From Desulfosudis oleivorans (lineage in GTDB: Bacteria > Desulfobacterota > Desulfobacteria > Desulfobacterales > SURF-7): a DNA stretch of 64,000 nucleotides. The stretch is taken from positions 1-64,000 of the forward strand of contig DYJC01000004.1 in NCBI GenBank assembly GCA_020723305.1, read 5' to 3'. Both the position numbers and the translations under genes were made by a program. The notes under the pieces are model-generated. The model did not search any database. It had not been told where the DNA came from and was given only the letters and a program-made list of their open reading frames with translations. Below, one piece after another: positions 46,891 to 54,356 of the stretch (position 1 is the first letter of the stretch; every line of letters begins with the position of its first letter).

Positions 46891-47729
46891 ATGAAGAGAA
46901 GTCTTTCATTGAGATTGTAAATGATTACCTGAATTCAGGCGAGACCTATCTACCGGTATTCAATGAGACCGCATTACGGGTTCAACAGGAAATCACAAAT
47001 GAAGATCCGGACCATGATCTGGTCATTGAAGTGATTTCAAGTGATCAGGCCTTGACCGGCGAGGTACTGAGGAAAGCGAACTCTGCATTCTTTCGAGGCC
47101 TTCAAAAAGTTTCGACCATAAAAGACGCCATCATACGTATCGGACTTGATGAGGTTGCCAGACTGGTGCTGATCATAACGCAGAAAAGACAATTCAAATC
47201 CAGAGACAAGCATATCAATACACTCATGGAACTGCTCTGGCGTCATTCCCAGCAAGCGGCAATCGGGGCACAATGGATTGCCAAACGATGCGATTTCAAT
47301 CCATTATCCAACGAGGTCTTTTTTGCCGCATTGCTTCATGATATCGGCAAGCTTCTGATTCTCACGGTAATCGAAAAAATCAGAATGGAAGGAAAAATCC
47401 GTTTCCAGCCAACCCCGGCACTGATCAGCGAAGTACTGAAAGGCCAGCATACCATCCAGGGCTACTCGCTTCTGAAAAGCTGGAATATCCCGGAAGAATA
47501 CTGTGTCATAGCACGGGATCATCATCTGGAAGACTTTGACTCCAATAACTTTTTATTACCGATTGTCCGACTTGCAAATATGATCAGCAATAAAATGGGA
47601 TTTGGGCTGAATATTGATCCATCCCTTGATTTATCATCCACTCCGGAAGCCGCCCTCCTTGGTCTGTCTGAAATTGATTTTGCACGCCTGGAAATTGAAA
47701 TGGAAGACAAACTGTTTGCCTATTCCTGA
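46887..47729 (+). CDS. HDOD domain signalling protein
   Basis: A 280-residue single HDOD-domain protein (residues about 15-260). HDOD proteins are HD-GYP relatives without catalysis that act in regulatory complexes. It shows LPVFNETALRVQQEI, ISSDQALTGEVLRKANSAFF, TIKDAIIRIGLDEV and FFAALLHDIGKLLIL, where an HD pair is still present, and a GYSLLKSWNIPEEYC segment. ATG 46887 overlaps the stop of the ATPase as ATGA and has TTGGAG seven bases upstream, so the two proteins are probably made together and may interact. Confidence 0.85.
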   Translation: MNEEKSFIEIVNDYLNSGETYLPVFNETALRVQQEITNEDPDHDLVIEVISSDQALTGEVLRKANSAFFRGLQKVSTIKDAIIRIGLDEVARLVLIITQKRQFKSRDKHINTLMELLWRHSQQAAIGAQWIAKRCDFNPLSNEVFFAALLHDIGKLLILTVIEKIRMEGKIRFQPTPALISEVLKGQHTIQGYSLLKSWNIPEEYCVIARDHHLEDFDSNNFLLPIVRLANMISNKMGFGLNIDPSLDLSSTPEAALLGLSEIDFARLEIEMEDKLFAYS

Positions 47730-47808
47730 ATTGGGTTGACTGAAAAGGCTTGCATGTCTTATCATGAGTTTTTCTTACAGATTCAAAATAAGGGCATAGA
47801 ATTCAAAC

Positions 47809-48936
47809 ATGAAAGATATCAACTTCAAAATCCACACGGTCGATCCTTGTGGCGCGAGGCGTGGACAGTTTACAACAACCCATGGCGCGGTTCAAACTCC
47901 GGCATTCATGATTGTCGGGACAGCAGGATACGTTCGCAGCACCACTCCGAAAGATCTGGATGAAACCGGAACACAGATACTGGTTGCCAATACCTATCAT
48001 CTTTCCAGTTCAGAAAGATTGTCCACGGTCAAACGTGCCGGCGGTCTTCATAAACTGATGGCATGGAATAAAACAATTTTGACGGACTCCGGCGGTTTTC
48101 AGGTATTTTCACTTCCGGGTAAAACAGTCACTGACGAGGGGGTTTCTTTTTCCTTCAAGGAAAATGGGGAACGGCTGTTCCTGAGTCCTGAACGTTCAAT
48201 GGAAATACAGCGGGATCTGGGTGCGGACATTGTGATGGCCTTTGATGAATGTGTCGAATATCCGGCGGAAAAGGAATATGTAAGGCAATCCATGCAGCGT
48301 ACAAAAATCTGGGCGGAGATCTGTCGAAAGTTCAAGCTTCAGGATCATCAATTCCTGTTCGGGATTGTCCAGGGGGGAGTCTACCCGGAGTTACGCCGGC
48401 AAAGTGCACGGGACATTACCGCCATTCCGTTTGACGGATTTGCCATCGGGGGCGTCAGCGTGGGAGAAGGTTATGATCTGATGACATCCGTGGTCTCCAC
48501 CACTGCTCCAATGCTGCCCACGAACAAACCCAAATACTTGATGGGAGTCGGGTTCCCGGAAGATATTTTTTCAGCGGTATCATTGGGAATCGACATGTTT
48601 GACTGTATCATTCCCACCCGTCTGGCAAGGGTCGGTACCCTGTTTACACGTATCGGGAAAATACGGATCATGGACAAATGCTACATGAAGGATCAATATC
48701 CCATCGATACAAACTGCAAGTGTTATACCTGTCGTAACTATTCCCGTATGGTCTTGCGCTATCTTTTTTTTGCACGGGACGGCCTGGCCGAGACCCTTGC
48801 GACAATCCACAACGTCACCTTTTATCAGGATCTGATGACCGATATCCGGTCAGCCATTGAACAGGGTAATCTGATTTCATTCCAGGAATCCTGGTTGAAA
48901 AAATACAAAAAAAAGGCTACTCAGCGGTCAAAATGA
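47809..48936 (+). CDS. tgt: tRNA-guanine transglycosylase
   Basis: Tgt exchanges guanine 34 for preQ1 in tRNAs with GUN anticodons, toward queuosine. The 375-residue protein has the nucleophile/base region LTDSGGFQVFSL, AFDECVEYPAEKEYV, GIVQGGVYPELRR, and GFAIGGVSVGE, and the zinc site CKCYTC...HN near the C-terminus. The usual HLxxRPG near residue 65 reads YHLSSSERL, a modest deviation. It is slightly shorter at the ends than E. coli Tgt but complete. No other queuosine genes are near. Confidence 0.9.
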   Translation: MKDINFKIHTVDPCGARRGQFTTTHGAVQTPAFMIVGTAGYVRSTTPKDLDETGTQILVANTYHLSSSERLSTVKRAGGLHKLMAWNKTILTDSGGFQVFSLPGKTVTDEGVSFSFKENGERLFLSPERSMEIQRDLGADIVMAFDECVEYPAEKEYVRQSMQRTKIWAEICRKFKLQDHQFLFGIVQGGVYPELRRQSARDITAIPFDGFAIGGVSVGEGYDLMTSVVSTTAPMLPTNKPKYLMGVGFPEDIFSAVSLGIDMFDCIIPTRLARVGTLFTRIGKIRIMDKCYMKDQYPIDTNCKCYTCRNYSRMVLRYLFFARDGLAETLATIHNVTFYQDLMTDIRSAIEQGNLISFQESWLKKYKKKATQRSK

Positions 48937-48970
48937 AAAATATTACAAATCCAATCTTGGAGATTTCTTC

Positions 48971-50275
48971 ATGTTCTCAAAAAAAAACAGAATATCATCC
49001 GGTGTAAGCCAGCTGGATCATCTCCTCGGCGGCTTGTTTATTGGAGATAATGTCATCTGGTATGACAACGCAGGCAGCTTGGCCTCTCCCTTCTGCATGA
49101 ATTTTATTCAAGTCTCACAAGCACAAAACAAACCTTTCATCTATGTCAGCTTTGACCGTTCCCCGAAAAACCTGTTGGAAAAACTAGGCCCTCTGGCAGA
49201 AAGCCAGCATTTAACCATCCTGGACTGTTTTACCCATGGCAAAGGAGATGGTTCGGAAATATTCAGCAAGTTTTATGAAAAGGATGGCGCCCGATGGCCT
49301 TACCAGATCATTAAGGTCAACGAACCCTGGAAACCGGAAAAGGTGATTGAATCTGTGTACGGGCTACATAAAACCATGAAAGGAGATGTCCGGTTTGTAT
49401 TCGAAAGCCTTACCGGAATGCAGGATCTCTGGAAGGGAGAAGAGCATATCCTTAAATTTTATACCCATTCCTGCCCCCGGTTGTATGAACTGGATACGAT
49501 TGCCTACTGGATCATTGAAAAAGGCGCGCATTCCGATCGATTAAAAGCCCATATCAATCAGATTGCCCAGGTCGCCATTGACCTCTCCATCAAAAGGGGA
49601 AAATCCGCCCTGACCATACTGAAAGCGGAAAAAAGAAAACCCGATACACTGAATAAAACAACTGAGTTCTGGAATGACGGAATGGCGATCCATTTTGACT
49701 CTGACCGGCGCAGAACACCAGGCAGGATCAACCTTGGATTGCGGATCAAAGAGCTTCGTACCAAACAGGGATTGTCCCAGAAAGAGCTGGCCAATCTGGT
49801 GGGTGTAACCCCCAGCACGATCTCACAGGTAGAAAGCAATTCCATCTATCCGTCCTTGCAGGCACTTTATAAAATGGCGGAAATCCTTTCCGTTGATATC
49901 AGTTCCTTTTTTCAAAAACAAACAGACCTGAAGAACCAGGTTGTTTTTTCTTCCAGGGAGGGCGTAAAAACAGCCTTTCCGGATCTGCCCAAGGGTTGTA
50001 TTACAGGAAAACTGTTGACCCCGATTGATTTTGATTCCAAAGCCGAAGCCTACATTATTGAAATTTTACCCAAGAAAAGCCTGCCATCCCATTTTTTCAT
50101 CCATAAAGGCAATGAGATTGGATATGTTTTATCCGGTAAGCTGCAAACGCAAATCAACAATGCAGTGTACATCGCAAATGAAGGAGATATCATTTATCTA
50201 ACTTCAGAAATGCCGAGTCAATGGAAAAATCCAGGTACAAAAACAACGAAACTGCTCTGGATAAAAATCAGATAG
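48971..50275 (+). CDS. Degenerate KaiC/RecA-like domain fused to XRE helix-turn-helix and cupin
   Basis: A 434-residue fusion. Residues 1-230 follow the KaiC/RAD55 RecA-like fold (SSGVSQLDHLLGGLFIGDNV), but the Walker A GxxxxGKT is absent: the loop reads IWYDNAGSLASPF. Residues 255-320 are an XRE helix-turn-helix (RIKELRTKQGLSQKELANLV, then STISQVESNS). Residues 350-434 are a cupin (LPSHFFIHKGNEIGYVLSG) like the MmsR/PuuR-type XRE-cupin regulators. So an XRE-cupin transcription factor has gained a RecA-like partner that probably does not hydrolyse ATP. The ligand is unknown. It ends just before the accessory region. Confidence 0.75.
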   Translation: MFSKKNRISSGVSQLDHLLGGLFIGDNVIWYDNAGSLASPFCMNFIQVSQAQNKPFIYVSFDRSPKNLLEKLGPLAESQHLTILDCFTHGKGDGSEIFSKFYEKDGARWPYQIIKVNEPWKPEKVIESVYGLHKTMKGDVRFVFESLTGMQDLWKGEEHILKFYTHSCPRLYELDTIAYWIIEKGAHSDRLKAHINQIAQVAIDLSIKRGKSALTILKAEKRKPDTLNKTTEFWNDGMAIHFDSDRRRTPGRINLGLRIKELRTKQGLSQKELANLVGVTPSTISQVESNSIYPSLQALYKMAEILSVDISSFFQKQTDLKNQVVFSSREGVKTAFPDLPKGCITGKLLTPIDFDSKAEAYIIEILPKKSLPSHFFIHKGNEIGYVLSGKLQTQINNAVYIANEGDIIYLTSEMPSQWKNPGTKTTKLLWIKIR

Positions 50276-50293
50276 CAAATTGATAAAAAAAGG

Positions 50294-50314
50294 AACGTCT
50301 TATCCACTTCATAT
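50294..50314. repeat. Boundary repeat R1 of the mosaic region
   Basis: AACGTCTTATCCACTTCATA and one further base match part of the repeats at 53483-53504 and 55262-55276. It lies between the KaiC-like gene and the selenium/sulfur cluster. Confidence 0.7.
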
Positions 50315-50496
50315 TAAAAATATACACCAAAAGGGGATAGGATTTCTTTCCAACAGCTCCCACCGTCATAGTATATACAAAAACAATACGAAATAAAGCA
50401 TGGATTGAAATTATCAATTTGTATTTATTCCAATTAATATGCTATTTGGCGGATTCGATAGATGGATAATGATTATTCCCAAGAAGGAGACTTACC

Positions 50497-50517
50497 ATGT
50501 CATATGTAAGGGAGTGA
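50497..50517 (+). CDS. Possible six-codon leader peptide
   Basis: AAGAAGGAG (50481-50489) is the strongest ribosome site in this region and is seven bases before ATG 50497. That frame reads MSYVRE and stops at TGA 50515-50517, five bases before the TTG start of the TusA-like gene, in a different frame. It may load ribosomes for translational coupling. Alternatively it is coincidental. Confidence 0.35.
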   Translation: MSYVRE

Positions 50518-50521
50518 TTGA

Positions 50522-50773
50522 TTGAACAAGACCTATCCACCCCATTGGGACTTCAGCGATGAATTCGACGGTGGTGAGGAGTCCTGCGGCCGGGTCATCA
50601 TCAATCTCTATAATTATTTGAAAGCGGTTACGCCGGGCAAACGCATTCTGTTGATATCCGGGGATCCTGCCGCGCCTGTGGAGTTTCCGGCCTGGTGCCG
50701 GATGACCCGCAATCGGCTTATCGAGGCCGCCCATCCCTTTTATTGGATTGAATATAAACCTGAACTGAAATAA
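50522..50773 (+). CDS. TusA/SirA-like sulfur-carrier protein
   Basis: An 83-residue TusA-fold protein: a first strand and cysteine loop DEFDGGEESCGRVIINLYNYL (shown here as positions 14-34, C22) in place of the usual CP motif, then GKRILLISGDPAAPVEFPAWC and the end FYWIEYKPE, as in TusA proteins. TusA relatives carry sulfur as a persulfide; the DGGxxCG form is a separate subgroup, also seen in the fused gene two places downstream. The start is TTG 50522, seven bases after GGGAG; a TGA lies just before it in frame. It opens a four-gene rightward cluster. Confidence 0.7.
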   Translation: MNKTYPPHWDFSDEFDGGEESCGRVIINLYNYLKAVTPGKRILLISGDPAAPVEFPAWCRMTRNRLIEAAHPFYWIEYKPELK

Positions 50774-50783
50774 GGAGCAATTC

Positions 50784-51149
50784 ATGGCTGGAACATTTTG
50801 TGTGACCATCACCCATTGCCGCACCGACAACGACAAAGCCACCCTTGGTTTTGTAGTGGCCAATGCTGCCATCGGCAGTGAAAAAGATACCATGGTGTTT
50901 CTCAGCACCGACGGTGTATACTGCGCCATGCAAGGCGAGGCGGAAAAGATCAACATCGGCGCCCCGTTTGCGCCCCTCAAGGAACTGATGGACAAATTTT
51001 TGGCTGCCGGCGGCAAAATCTACGCTTGCACCCCCTGCATGAAAAAGCGCGGCATTTCGGAAACAGATTTAATCAAGGGCGCCACGCCGGCCGGCGGCGC
51101 AACTTTGGTGGAATGGCTTACCAATGGCTCGCCCTGTGTGGCTTATTAA
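50784..51149 (+). CDS. DsrE-family sulfur-relay protein
   Basis: A 121-residue DsrE/DsrF-like protein, with ATLGFVVANAAIGSEKDTMVF, LSTDGVYCAMQGE, APLKELMDKFLAAGGKIYAC and the conserved TPCMKKRGI loop, whose cysteines (YACTPC) are in the position used for persulfide transfer in DsrE relatives. AAGGAG precedes the ATG. It lies eleven bases after the TusA-like gene, the usual TusA-DsrE pairing in sulfur-transfer systems. GC-rich like the rest of the cluster. Confidence 0.8.
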   Translation: MAGTFCVTITHCRTDNDKATLGFVVANAAIGSEKDTMVFLSTDGVYCAMQGEAEKINIGAPFAPLKELMDKFLAAGGKIYACTPCMKKRGISETDLIKGATPAGGATLVEWLTNGSPCVAY

Positions 51150-51172
51150 AAATAGCGGAACTGGATTGTCCC

Positions 51173-51904
51173 ATGGATCTCAAGACCCTTCAAGTTGACC
51201 GGGTTTTTGACGGCGGTGACCTGGATTGTGGTTCTGGTCTGATCCTGTTGATACGGGAAAACATGCTGGCAGTTCCGGCAGGCGGGATTCTGGAGATGCG
51301 CAGCCGTGAGCCTTCGGTGGGTGTTGATCTGCCGCCCTGGTGTCGCATGGTAGGCTATGAATACATAGGCGCATTGCCCGAAGGCGGTCTTACCCGCTAT
51401 TTTATTCAGCGCAGCCAGGCCGTCCCAGAGGATAGCAATGCCTTGGCTGAGGATAAAGCCAAAGCCAAAAACTACGAGTGGCGGGTGCGCACCCGTGCCG
51501 TGGGCCCTCGCAAGAGCAAGATTTACTGCCGCAACTTCTCCTGGGATGTGGGTCAGCCGGCCAGTTTCGAAGAAAAGGACAAGCATCCCAGCGCTGTTGA
51601 ATTCCTGTTGGGAGCCCTCAGTGCGGATCTGGCCGCCGGCTTTACAACGGAATGCGCCCGGGAAGGCTTGGAAATAGAGGATGTGGAAATCACCGCTAGG
51701 GGCAAACTGATCAATGTTCTGGCGCACATGGGTCTGGAGGCGGGCGATCCGGCCTTCAGCGCAATCGAGGTAAAATGTTTTGCTTCAACCATGGAAGAAG
51801 CAAGCAAGGCCGAGGCTGTCTGGCAGCGCACTGTGACCCGCTCCCCCCTGGCCGCGACCCTGGCCAAGGCTTTGGCCTTAACCATTACATTCGCAGTGGT
51901 ATAA
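51173..51904 (+). CDS. TusA-like domain fused to OsmC-family protein
   Basis: A 243-residue fusion. Residues 1-80 form a TusA-like domain (VFDGGDLDCGSGLILLI, VDLPPWCRMVGYEYIG), with C19 in the same DGGxxCG context as the small TusA two genes upstream. Residues 95-243 form an OsmC/Ohr domain (RAVGPRKSKIYCRNFSWDVG, SAVEFLLGALSADLAAGF, TTECAREGLEIEDVEI) with cysteine ECA in the OsmC position. OsmC proteins reduce peroxides or handle reactive thiols. Fusion to a sulfur carrier suggests acting on a persulfide or its product. The start is weakly supported; ATG 51173 is the only start that excludes the read-through of the DsrE gene. Confidence 0.8.
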   Translation: MDLKTLQVDRVFDGGDLDCGSGLILLIRENMLAVPAGGILEMRSREPSVGVDLPPWCRMVGYEYIGALPEGGLTRYFIQRSQAVPEDSNALAEDKAKAKNYEWRVRTRAVGPRKSKIYCRNFSWDVGQPASFEEKDKHPSAVEFLLGALSADLAAGFTTECAREGLEIEDVEITARGKLINVLAHMGLEAGDPAFSAIEVKCFASTMEEASKAEAVWQRTVTRSPLAATLAKALALTITFAVV

Positions 51905-51906
51905 TT

Positions 51907-53058
51907 ATGTTTACAACCACTCAAGTGGGCAGTTGGCCCCGTTCCAAGGAATTGCTGAGGGCCTTACGGGCCCGCCGACTGGGGAAAATAGCCCAGGCTG
52001 ATTTCAACCGCATTGCCGATGAGGAAGTACGGCGGACCGTGGCCATCCAGGAGCAAGTCGGCCTGGATGTCATTGTGGACGGCGAGCATCGTCGGGATAA
52101 TTTTTATTCCTTTATCACCGAGAAAGTGGCCGGCACCCGCCTCATGTCCCTTGCGGAAATGCTGGATGAGATGGAGGACAAATCCGGTTTTGAAGAAATG
52201 CTGTATACACTGGATGTCCCGGCTTCGGCCATCCGAAATCCCACCTGTGTCGGCCGCCTTTCCCGCCGGGAACCGCTGGCGGTGCAGGATTTTCTTTTTG
52301 TCAAAAACATCAGCAATAAGCCGGTTAAAATCACCCTGCCGGGGCCGTATTTGTTGTCCCGTTCCATGTGGGTGAGCAATTATACGAAAAATGTCTACCA
52401 AAACCACGAAGAAATGGCCGACGACGTGGTCCGCATTTTGCGGGAAGAACTCCTGGAATTGTCAGCCGCCGGCTGTGAATTCGTTCAGTTCGACGAACCG
52501 GTGCTCACGGAAATCGTCATGTCCGCGGAATGCGGCCGCCGGACTTTCATGTGAGCGACCCTGGCCACCCGCCGGGATGTGGGTGCCGAACTTCAATTTG
52601 CCGCGGATTTGATCAACCGGATAATCCAAGGGGTCACCGGGCCCAGGATCGGCATTCATATCTGCCGAGGCAACTGGAGTACCAAAGAAGAAGTCCTGCT
52701 TTTCGGCGACTATGCGCCGCTATTGCCGGCCCTGGTGCGGATGAATGTGGCCCAGTTCGTGCTGGAATATGCCACACCCCGGGCCGGTGAGGTGAAAATC
52801 GTCGGAGAGGCCCTGAACAAAAAGGAGTTGGGTCTGGGCGTGATCAATCCCCGCACGGCGGAAGTGGAAACCACGGAAGAAATTGTGGCCAAGGCCGAGG
52901 CGGCCCTCACCTATTTCAAACCCGAGCAGTTGTTTCTGAACACGGATTGCGGCTTCGGCTGCTTTGCCGACCGTTGCGTCAATGATGAAACAACCGCCAC
53001 GGCTAAAATCGCCAACATGGTGAAAGCGGCTCAAATCCTCAAAGAAAAATTTGCATGA
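51907..53058 (+). CDS. MetE-like (cobalamin-independent methionine synthase II family) candidate selenoprotein, in-frame TGA at codon 216
   Basis: One continuous frame of 383 residues runs from ATG 51907 to 53058, broken only by TGA 52552-52554 (codon 216). Upstream is MFTTTQVGSWPRSKELL, DVIVDGEHRRDNFYSF and EFVQFDEPVLTEIVM. Downstream lies all of the zinc site: H251 and C253 (GIHICRGN), E287 (LEYATP), C348 (NTDCGFGC). The TGA falls in GRRTFM-x-ATLATRRD; from memory, relatives have cysteine there (FMCAALA). A truncated product would lack zinc, so decoding as selenocysteine is the most economical explanation. A nonsense mutation or sequencing error is the alternative. The family transfers methyl groups to thiols. 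Co-transcribed with TusA, DsrE and OsmC genes, 2 bases after the last. Confidence 0.75.
52552..52587 (+). promoter_or_regulatory. Candidate bacterial SECIS element at the in-frame TGA
   Basis: Sixteen bases after the TGA begins an apical loop GCCGGGATGT (52571-52580). It is closed by ACCC/GGGT (52567-52570, 52581-52584), a bulged C, then GGC/GCC (52563-52565, 52585-52587). Loop distance, loop length, a G at the loop start and a GGG within it fit the published bacterial SECIS model. Other GC-rich hairpins are also possible. Confidence 0.5.
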
Positions 53059-53059
53059 T

Positions 53060-53227
53060 TCACTGATCCAACCAATGCCTGAAGGCATTGACTTTCGTGC
53101 GGATCACCAGAACTCCTTCGGGCAAAGGCAGATCCAGCAACAGTTTCAGACGGCTGTTTACATACGGATGGATGGCTTGAACCGCCCTCAGAGCCACGAT
53201 CATCCGGCGATTGATGCGGAAGAACAA
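53060..53227 (-). pseudogene. 3' remnant of a LytTR-domain response regulator
   Basis: On the minus strand the frame ending TGA at 53060-53062 reads LFFRINRRMIVALRAVQAIH, then PYVNSRLKLLLDLPLPEGVL and VIRTKVNAFRHWLDQ. This is the last part of a LytTR DNA-binding domain. It is truncated: in-frame TGA occurs a few codons upstream and no receiver domain follows. The rest of the gap up to 53446 is non-coding. This is a leftover of a gene cut when the neighbouring cluster or repeat R2 arrived. Confidence 0.6.
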
Positions 53228-53445
53228 GCGCCCAATATATCAAAGCCCTATCCATTGAGAAGCTCGCATCTTACTAAAAAACATCCATAGCGTCATACCC
53301 GACACCTGCGTCAAAAATCAGTATCTTTGATTGATTTTTCTTCATTGGGCAGAATAAAGCAGAAGGGGCCTCTCCGGTTTTCATTCAACTGTTTTCAACT
53401 TTTCGAACACCTCTCTATATGCTGCATTGTTATTGCCATTGCCAT

Positions 53446-53504
53446 ACAAGTGCCTTTTCTATATGTTCATCTCAAAAAAGAGAAACGTCTTATCCACTTC
53501 ATAT
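53446..53504. repeat. Boundary repeat R2
   Basis: ACAAGTGCCTTTTCTATATG begins a 59-base block ending ...AACGTCTTATCCACTTCATA. The same block, with small differences, is at 55226-55276, and its last 21 bases match R1 at 50294-50314. Confidence 0.85.
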
Positions 53505-53634
53505 CGAGCGGCCACATAAACCACTCCAATGGGCCTGTTAAACCGTTATTCCTCCTGTAACCACCCATTAACATCTTTTGTTAAAACCCATCTTATTAAA
53601 ACCTATCTTGATTTTGCCGCTAAAATATCTTAAT

Positions 53635-53646
53635 TTGTATATACAA
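53635..53646. promoter_or_regulatory. MarR operator 1
   Basis: TTGTATATACAA is a perfect 12-base palindrome, 20 bases before the marR start. Related sites lie after the gene at 54278 and 54308. Confidence 0.6.
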
Positions 53647-53666
53647 GCATATTAAAGGATAACACC

Positions 53667-54134
53667 ATGACCGCCGACACAAAAGAAATACTCTCAAATT
53701 GCCTTTATTTCACAGCCAACAGCCTGTCCAGGGTGGTGACCCGTATGGCCGAAGAAGCGTTCAGGCCTACCGGCCTTTCACCGTCCCATGTGTTTCTCCT
53801 GATGCTGGCCAACGAGAATCCCGGCATCGGCCCCAAGGAAATGAGCGATTATCTCCAGCTTGCTCCGTCGACCGTGACCCGGTTTGTCGATACACTTGTG
53901 AACAAAGGGTATCTTGAACGAAAAGCGGATGGTAAAAATATCGGTCTTTTCCCGACTCTTGAAGGTCTCGCGCTCCAGCCGGATATTACAAAAGCCTGGC
54001 AGTCGTTTCACCAGAAATACTGTGAAATCCTGGGAAGTGAAGAAGGCGATAACCTTGCCGTTTCCCTTGATCAGGCGGCCCAAAAGCTTGAAAACGCCGG
54101 CTACCGCCTTGCCTGCAAATGCAGTAAATCTTGA
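53667..54134 (+). CDS. MarR-family transcriptional regulator
   Basis: A 155-residue MarR protein with a winged helix in residues about 30-110: ANSLSRVVTRMAEEAF, GLSPSHVFLLMLANENPGI, PKEMSDYLQLAPSTVTRFVD, then NKGYLERKADGK as the wing, and a C-terminal dimerisation helix ending CKCSKS. MarR proteins usually repress their own gene and a neighbour until a ligand or oxidant arrives; the C-terminal CxC-type cysteines may sense thiols or metal. Operator-like palindromes flank the gene. AAAGGA precedes the ATG. It probably controls the flavin-reductase-like gene downstream. Confidence 0.88.
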   Translation: MTADTKEILSNCLYFTANSLSRVVTRMAEEAFRPTGLSPSHVFLLMLANENPGIGPKEMSDYLQLAPSTVTRFVDTLVNKGYLERKADGKNIGLFPTLEGLALQPDITKAWQSFHQKYCEILGSEEGDNLAVSLDQAAQKLENAGYRLACKCSKS

Positions 54135-54277
54135 TTGGCGTCCAATGCCCGTTGAAAGCGGAGATGCCCTGCAGGTCAGCCGAAAACCGAGACAACGGAT
54201 CTGTTTCCGAAAACAGCTATATCTTTGTTTTTGTTCACCGGGAATTGCTGAAAAATTATTCTGCCTGCAAAAAATAC

Positions 54278-54319
54278 TTGCATGTACAAACAAAATATGA
54301 TTTAAATTTGTATGTACAA
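54278..54319. promoter_or_regulatory. MarR operators 2 and 3
   Basis: TTGCATGTACAA (54278-54289) and TTGTATGTACAA (54308-54319) share the TTGTATrTACAA pattern of operator 1, 30 bases apart and just upstream of the flavin-reductase-like gene. Confidence 0.6.
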
Positions 54320-54356
54320 ACATAAATAACCCATTAACATAACCAAGGAGAATCAC

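Noticed and set aside
52551-52790. Second frame starting at the GTG/TGA of the MetE-like gene
   Set aside because: It is an out-of-frame shadow. The true continuation is in the original frame, which keeps the zinc site.
53327-53560. 77-codon rightward frame
   Set aside because: It crosses repeat R2 and lacks a ribosome site and domain.
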